A program made the translations under genes and the position numbers. 64,000 nt of DNA from Pegoplata infirma (Eukaryota; Arthropoda; Insecta; Diptera; Anthomyiidae). The stretch spans positions 92,896,736-92,960,735 of the forward strand of contig OY992537.1 in assembly GCA_963921195.1 (NCBI GenBank), written 5' to 3'. The notes beneath the pieces are model-generated. The model searched no databases, was not told where the DNA came from, and saw only the letters and a program-made list of their open reading frames with translations. This document shows, piece by piece, positions 62,330-64,000 of the stretch (positions are counted from its first letter, which is position 1; every line of letters begins with the position of its first letter).

Positions 62330-63690
62330 GGTTAAAAAGAAGTATGATAATCAGACGAATGGTGGGACAAATTTTCAATTGTATGTTCAATTACACATGT
62401 ACATTTTATTTTTTGTTTAGACACTTTCATCGCGTTTGGAAAAATAATAATATAATTATAATAATATTTACAGCATTCAATAAAGTTAGTTTAAACTATG
62501 ACAATGGATTCAGTTTGAAGCCTAGCTAACTAATATGCATATGAGCAAGTATGAGTAGAGTACACTACACTACAGAGAGTCAGAGATACAGAAAATATGT
62601 ATGCATGTATGTAATAGCAGAAGCAGCATCATCCATCCAACAGAGCAGCTTAACCATAAATCGCACGTTTCGTACCAGGCACACAATTTTAAATGCAGCG
62701 GAACCAATATTTATATTAAATATAGTGTTGCTATATTAGTAAATTTTGTTCCCGAGCTATTGGGAATTAATCTTTTTTTTTTAAATTACTCCAACAAATT
62801 ATTTAAAAAAAAACTATCCTGAAAAAGCGCTTTTTACTCAAAATTTAATTTTCCTGGTCAAAATTTTTATAAAAACCTGTTTAATTTTTATTAAAAATTT
62901 TTTATTCGACTTTAAATTTTATATTTTGAGTAGTGTTATTCTGGCTCGTGGAAATTTTTTCTTTTAGTAATTAAAACCTTAATATTCTCATAGAATAATT
63001 TTAAAGAAAATTAATTTTCTGTTTTAAATTTAATTATGTTGCTTATTTTTGCAAAGTTTAGCCGACACGTGTTCTGGAATTTGTTAGATTCCATTGTCAA
63101 GACTATTTAGCAAACATAAAAACCCTAGCAGAGTGAATTTAAATAACAATCATTAGTAGCCAACACAAAAATACTAATACATATTCAACACTACACTCAT
63201 TGGAAGAAGAAAATTGTATCAAAATTATTAAAACAGATTACATATGATTGCCCATTGCATAAAACTACTTTATATATACAAATTATTCTATGAGATATCA
63301 TGGTTTTAATAAGTAAAGGAAAAATGACCTCGAGCTAGAATAACCCTACTTAAAATTTTATAAAAGTGTTTAAAAAAATTTTTTAATTATTAATTCTACT
63401 TGACATCATTTGTATTTAAAACATTTTGTCCATTGTGGATGGTATTCAAATACATGGAGGTATTTTGGGTATGTTTCTGACTAAACCAAGTCAAATCAAT
63501 AATTATTTCTGGCAATACTGCATGTATTATTATCATATGATAATGGGAAAAGAAAAGGGGAAGATCGTGAAATAGTCTTTTGATTTATTAAACAAATTGA
63601 AAGGAGGGCAGATTGATAAGACCAAAATTGAAATAAAAACATGTAAGATAACTATAGCCGCTCAAGTAGGAACAAATTGAACCCTACTCT
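62330..63690. other. no recognised gene; partly non-repetitive
   Basis: 62540-62710 (ACTACACTACAGAGAGTCAG to AAATGCAGCGG) is more balanced in composition than its surroundings and is not repeated here, so it might be untranslated exon or regulatory DNA. Frames of 61-73 codons show no domains. Confidence 0.35.
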
Positions 63691-63699
63691 AGCTTTTTT

Positions 63700-64000
63700 C
63701 AGAAAATGAGTTCCAAGAATCTGAGACTTTTTCTAAAGGAAATATTAGACTTTTTCTATAAGAAAAATGTCTCAGGATATGAGATTTTTTTCTATAGGAA
63801 AAAATGTTTCATAATCTGAAACATTTTCTATAAGAAAAATGTCTCAGAATCTGAGACTTTTTCTATAAGAAAAATGTCTCAGAATCTAAGACTTTTTCTA
63901 TAAAAAAAATGCCTCAGAATCTGAAACTTTTTCTATAAAAAAAATGTCTCAGAATCTGAGACTTTTTCTATAAGAAAAATGTCTCAGAATGTTATGAGTT
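63700..64000. repeat. 35-bp minisatellite, runs off the window
   Basis: The unit ATGTCTCAGAATCTGAGACT plus TTTTCTATAAGAAAA repeats with few changes. Each unit contains the palindrome TCTCAGAATCTGAGA. This is the cleanest of the three arrays of this family. Confidence 0.85.

Overview
The window is AT-rich, intron-bearing animal DNA. It is packed with transposon debris and most probably comes from a dipteran, perhaps a calyptrate-type fly with a large genome. That assignment is an inference. It rests on insect-like gene structures, a Ty3/gypsy element with a lysine tRNA primer site, Jockey/R1-type LINE remnants, the GTCCGTCCGTCTGTC interspersed repeats common in flies, and a DNAAF4-like protein lacking TPRs, as in flies. 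No prokaryotic feature is present.

Three host genes can be supported. (1) A glutamate-cysteine ligase catalytic-subunit gene lies on the + strand, with three coding exons at 20023-21732, 25203-25384 and 25453-25540; the predicted protein has 659 residues. Splice sites and phases agree, but the protein is divergent around a conserved cysteine pair. (2) A DNAAF4/DYX1C1-like CS-domain gene lies on the - strand at 31793-32551 as a single exon. (3) A PTB-domain adaptor resembling ARH/LDLRAP1 lies on the - strand. Its main exon is 39327-40180 and its proposed first coding exon is 57341-57383, so its roughly 17 kb intron carries much of the repeat content of the right half. The three genes have no evident functional link.

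Layout: 1-8858 holds dispersed repeats, two small foldback elements, a tandem duplication and GATGAAAA low-complexity DNA. 8859-11137 is a TIR element with a palindromic element inside it. 11143-18385 is an almost intact Ty3/gypsy retrotransposon on the - strand, with long LTRs that each contain 21 copies of a 54-bp repeat. 18386-25540 holds interspersed repeats and the ligase gene. 25541-31700 holds nested foldback elements, a SINE, and a GC-richer retroposed segment with a 14-bp target duplication. 31793-32551 is the DNAAF4-like gene. 33298-35880 is a LINE corpse broken up by MITEs. 37380-39326 holds repeats and a near-perfect 131-bp hairpin. 39327-57383 is the PTB gene with its TE-rich intron, including a 177-bp satellite with higher-order structure. 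57384-64000 holds further nested repeats and ends in a 35-bp minisatellite.

The most interesting structure is a set of large palindromic elements. They share CACTGYGCWACA-like ends and are flanked by 3-bp TTA/TAA duplications (9642-10938, 40234-42973, 43670-44621, 51592-52808; single ends near 27681 and 61714). For some of them, empty sites occur in related repeat copies elsewhere in this same window. The gypsy element also has an odd integration junction: it lacks 11 bp at one end and is flanked by a 36-40 bp duplication instead of the usual 4-6 bp.
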